In this document: positions 5,956 through 7,779 of the stretch, in pieces
How positions within the stretch are numbered: position 1 is the first letter of the stretch
Layout of the letters: every line of letters begins with the position of its first letter
Origin: JBEVMS01 sp040508515
GTDB taxonomy: Bacteria > Pseudomonadota > Gammaproteobacteria > Xanthomonadales > Rhodanobacteraceae
Reading direction: 5' to 3'
Assembly (NCBI GenBank): GCA_040508515.1
Contig: JBEVMS010000295.1
Coordinates: forward strand, 1-7,779
DNA length: 7,779 bases
Position numbers and translations under genes: made by a program
Notes under the pieces: model-generated
The model's input: only the letters and a program-made list of their open reading frames with translations
Databases searched by the model: none
What the model was told of the DNA's origin: nothing

Positions 5956-7386
5956 ATGAAACGTTTGCAATGGAGCGCGCTGATGACGGCGCTGGTGCTG
6001 GCCGGTTGCGCCAGCGTGGGACCTGACTACAAACCGGCCGCGCCGAGTACGCCGACGCTGGCGAATTTGGATGCGCAGCGCGAAAGCGCCGCGCAGTTTC
6101 AGGCGCAGTGGTGGAAGCAGTTCGGCGATCCCACGCTGGATGCGTTGATCCAGCGCGCGGCCCAGCGCAATCTGGATCTGCGCATCGCGCTAGCGCATCT
6201 GAACGAATCGCGCGCGCTGCTTAGCGACACCAAGGCCGATCACCTGCCCACGATCAATGCCGGCACGTCCTACTCGCGCAGCTTGGAGCAGTATCCCGGC
6301 TTCACCGTTGGGCGCATTCCGATCAACACGTACCGGTCGGGTTTCGATGCCAGTTGGGAAGTTGACGTATTTGGCGGCGTGCGGCGCGAGGTGGAAGCCG
6401 CTAGCGCCGAGCTGGGCGCGCGCGAAGCCGAGCTGCAGGACGTCCAGGTCAGCCTGATCGCCGAGGTGGCGCGCAATTACTTCGAGCTGCGCGGCACCCA
6501 GCAGCGTCAGGCGATCGCGCAGCGCAACATCGAAAACTTGCGCGACACCGTGCATCTGACGCAGGTGCAACGGTCCGTGGGTACGGGCTCGGAGCAGGAT
6601 GTGGCCAGCGCTTCGGCCCAGCTCAGCGCGGTCGAGGCGCAACTGCCGCTGCTGGATATGCAGCTGCACGCCAGCGAGTACCGTCTGGCGGTGCTGTTGG
6701 GTGAGCGTCCGGGCGAGCTGGAAATCGATCTGTCGCCCCAGAGCTTTACCCCGATCGCCACCAGCCTGCCCATTGGCGATGCGGGCGACGTGCTGTCGCG
6801 CCGGCCGGATGTGCGCGTCGCCGAACGTCAGTTGGCGGCAGCCACGGCGCGCATCGGCGTGGCCAAGGCGGATTTCTTCCCGCATGTTTCGCTGGGCGGT
6901 TTCATTGGGTTCCTGTCAGGCCGAAGCAACGATTTTGGAGGTCCGATCACGCGTGCCTGGTCGCTGTCACCGTCGATTACTTGGTCGGGTCTGAACGTGC
7001 AGCGAGTGCGTGCCCAACTGCACGCTGCGCAGGCGCAAACCGATGCCGCGCAGGCCAATTACGATCAGGCGATATTGTTGGCGGTGGAGGATGTCGACAA
7101 CGCGATCACCGGCTACAACGACGAGCATCGGCGGGTGGACAAGTTGATCGAGCGAAGCGCACAGAGTGAGCGTGCCGCCAGCCTGGCCCAGGTCCGCTAC
7201 AAGGAGGGCGCGACCGGCTTTCTCGAGCTGCTCGATGCGCAGCGCATTCAATTGGCGGCCGATGATGATCTCGCGCAAGCCGAGGCGGCCATCAACACGC
7301 GTGCGGTGACGTTGTACAAGGCCTTGGGCGGCGGTTGGCAGGCCTGCGGCGATGTGGTGTGCCACGGTTTGGCCAAGGTGCCGTGA
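5956..7386 (+). CDS. oprN: Outer-membrane efflux lipoprotein (OMF, NodT/OprM family), OprN-like
   Basis: This 476-residue channel forms the exit duct of the pump as a trimer. The signal peptide carries a lipobox, LVLAGC, with the lipidated Cys18, followed by ASVGPDYKP as in OprM/OprN. Two OEP repeats follow: about 60-255 (WWKQFGDPTLDALIQRAAQR, FDASWEVDVFGGVRREVEAA, VARNYFELRG) and about 275-458 (RRPDVRVAERQLAAATARIG, ADFFPHVSLGGFIGF, YKEGATGFLELLDAQR, LYKALGGGW). The segment LPIGDAGDVLSRRPDVR through RAWSLSPSITW resembles OprN closely. The open frame reaches further upstream, but the ATG at 5956 is right: it gives a proper lipoprotein signal and lies 1 nt after the pump stop, with GAGGG (5943-5947) 8 nt upstream inside the pump gene. 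The arrangement implies translational coupling. After LGGGW, where OprN nearly ends, there is an extra tail ACGDVVCHGLAKVP containing Cys464 and Cys469. Confidence 0.95.
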   Translation: MKRLQWSALMTALVLAGCASVGPDYKPAAPSTPTLANLDAQRESAAQFQAQWWKQFGDPTLDALIQRAAQRNLDLRIALAHLNESRALLSDTKADHLPTINAGTSYSRSLEQYPGFTVGRIPINTYRSGFDASWEVDVFGGVRREVEAASAELGAREAELQDVQVSLIAEVARNYFELRGTQQRQAIAQRNIENLRDTVHLTQVQRSVGTGSEQDVASASAQLSAVEAQLPLLDMQLHASEYRLAVLLGERPGELEIDLSPQSFTPIATSLPIGDAGDVLSRRPDVRVAERQLAAATARIGVAKADFFPHVSLGGFIGFLSGRSNDFGGPITRAWSLSPSITWSGLNVQRVRAQLHAAQAQTDAAQANYDQAILLAVEDVDNAITGYNDEHRRVDKLIERSAQSERAASLAQVRYKEGATGFLELLDAQRIQLAADDDLAQAEAAINTRAVTLYKALGGGWQACGDVVCHGLAKVP

Positions 7387-7483
7387 GCGGTGACACTGGG
7401 ATAGCGTGCGCACGGCTCCGCTCGTCGGGTGCCCGTCGTGGGATGTGGGCGGAAACGGCGCGGCTAACTTTGGGCATGATCGT

Positions 7484-7517
7484 GCTGCTGGGCGCACGCT
7501 TGACGGCGCCCAGCAGC
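7484..7517 (+). terminator. Strong stem-loop after the operon, possible terminator
   Basis: GCTGCTGGGCGC (7484-7495) pairs perfectly with GCGCCCAGCAGC (7506-7517): 12 bp, mostly G-C, with a 10-nt loop. It begins 98 nt after the channel stop codon. No T-tract follows, so it may stop polymerase with Rho, shield the mRNA 3' end from exonucleases, or act in both directions. The right arm also belongs to a competing 15-bp dyad GCCCAGC-A-GCTGGGC (7508-7522). Confidence 0.5.
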
Positions 7518-7542
7518 TGGGCACGTCGCTGCATGCATGAGT

Positions 7543-7570
7543 ATCCGTGGCGCATGCCATGCGCCCGGAT
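7543..7570. terminator. Second strong stem-loop after the operon
   Basis: ATCCG (7543-7547) plus GGCGCAT (7549-7555) pair with ATGCGCC (7559-7565) plus CGGAT (7566-7570). This makes a 12-bp stem with one bulged T (7548) and a 3-nt loop. It lies 25 nt after the first stem-loop and also lacks a T-tract. The pair looks like a tandem 3'-end or bidirectional termination structure; a repetitive extragenic palindrome is the other option. Confidence 0.45.
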
Positions 7571-7720
7571 GGCGATGGTGCCGTGCCGAGCGGCATTCGT
7601 GGCGCGGTCGCGCGTAACGGTAAATGCGTATGGACGTCTGGAAGGCCAATATCATTGTGACATGGTCGTTGTGATGGGGCTTCGAGCCGATAAGTTTGGC
7701 CTGAATTTTTCCACGTGCTC

Positions 7721-7752
7721 TTGACATCAGCCGGCTCGGTGCTGGGTATACA
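7721..7752 (+). promoter_or_regulatory. Candidate outward promoter at the right edge
   Basis: TTGACA (7721-7726) is a perfect -35 hexamer and TATACA (7747-7752) matches the -10 at four of six positions. The 20-bp spacer is longer than the preferred 16-18, which lowers confidence. It points towards a gene beyond the window and follows an AT-rich stretch with five Ts (7706-7710). Confidence 0.35.
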
Positions 7753-7779
7753 AACGCCACCGGCGAAGGGGCGAAGGCG

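Larger units (their letters stand above)
7387..7779. other. Region after the efflux operon with no convincing gene
   Basis: These 393 bases hold open frames on both strands, but their products are Arg-, Met- and His-rich, start inside other genes or lack ribosome-binding sites, and show no recognisable domain. What stands out is non-coding: stem-loops at 7484-7517 and 7543-7570, two TTGTGA copies at 7655 and 7669, and a candidate outward promoter at 7721-7752. The last 140 bases are more AT-rich than the rest, as expected upstream of another gene. The very end has the octamer GGCGAAGG twice in tandem (7762-7777). Confidence 0.6.

Noticed and set aside
7643..7710. Intrinsic terminator formed by AGGCCAA (7643-7649), TTGGCCT (7696-7702) and the T-tract 7706-7710
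   Set aside because: The 46-nt loop between the arms makes the stem unlikely, and the internal GGCT/AGCC hairpin is not next to the T-tract.
7335..7724. 129-codon + strand open frame after the operon
   Set aside because: It begins inside the channel gene in another frame, is rich in Arg, Met and Ala, and runs through both stem-loops. No domain or ribosome-binding site was seen.
7464..7760. 98-codon - strand open frame near the right edge
   Set aside because: The composition is His- and Arg-rich with no domain, and it overlaps the stem-loops and the candidate promoter.
1..7779. Mobile element, CRISPR array, toxin-antitoxin or defence system
   Set aside because: I saw no transposase, integrase, regularly spaced repeats, tRNA or terminal inverted repeats. 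All large genes belong to one coherent efflux locus with uniform composition.

Overview
The window is a high-GC chromosomal segment built around a complete tripartite RND (resistance-nodulation-division) multidrug efflux operon of the MexEF-OprN type. A LysR-family regulator lies beside it and is transcribed divergently. Base composition, codon choice and protein character suggest a gammaproteobacterium, most likely of the Xanthomonadales/Lysobacterales. A Burkholderiales host is not excluded, because closely related BpeEF-OprC/CeoAB-OpcM operons occur there. The taxonomic assignment is inference.

Layout: (i) 1-122, the last 39 codons of an unidentified + strand gene that enters from the left edge. 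(ii) 123-223, a short convergent gap with two hairpin-capable inverted repeats. (iii) 224-1201 on the - strand, a LysR-type transcriptional regulator. (iv) 1202-1545, a 344-base divergent control region. It holds a 15-bp dyad of T-N11-A form (1436-1450), a repeat of its half-site 22 bp downstream, a second small dyad at 1306-1317 and a GC-rich hairpin at 1374-1391. (v) 1546-7386 on the + strand, three tightly packed genes: periplasmic adaptor (MexE-like), inner-membrane RND pump (MexF-like) and outer-membrane lipoprotein channel (OprN-like). Gaps are 14 nt and 1 nt, so this is one transcription unit. (vi) 7387-7779, no convincing gene, but two strong stem-loops at 7484-7517 and 7543-7570 and a possible promoter at 7721-7752 pointing out of the right edge.

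How it works together: the pump uses the proton gradient through its transmembrane Asp-Asp/Lys/Arg relay to capture amphipathic compounds. The adaptor bridges it to the outer-membrane channel, and the LysR protein probably switches the operon through the dyad in the shared intergenic region. The actual substrates and the inducer cannot be read from the sequence.

This is a well-known kind of system and I see no evidence for a new one. The points worth a second look are the operator architecture, an adaptor without any cysteine and with an altered channel-docking motif, an extra Cys-containing tail on the channel, and the tandem stem-loops after the operon.
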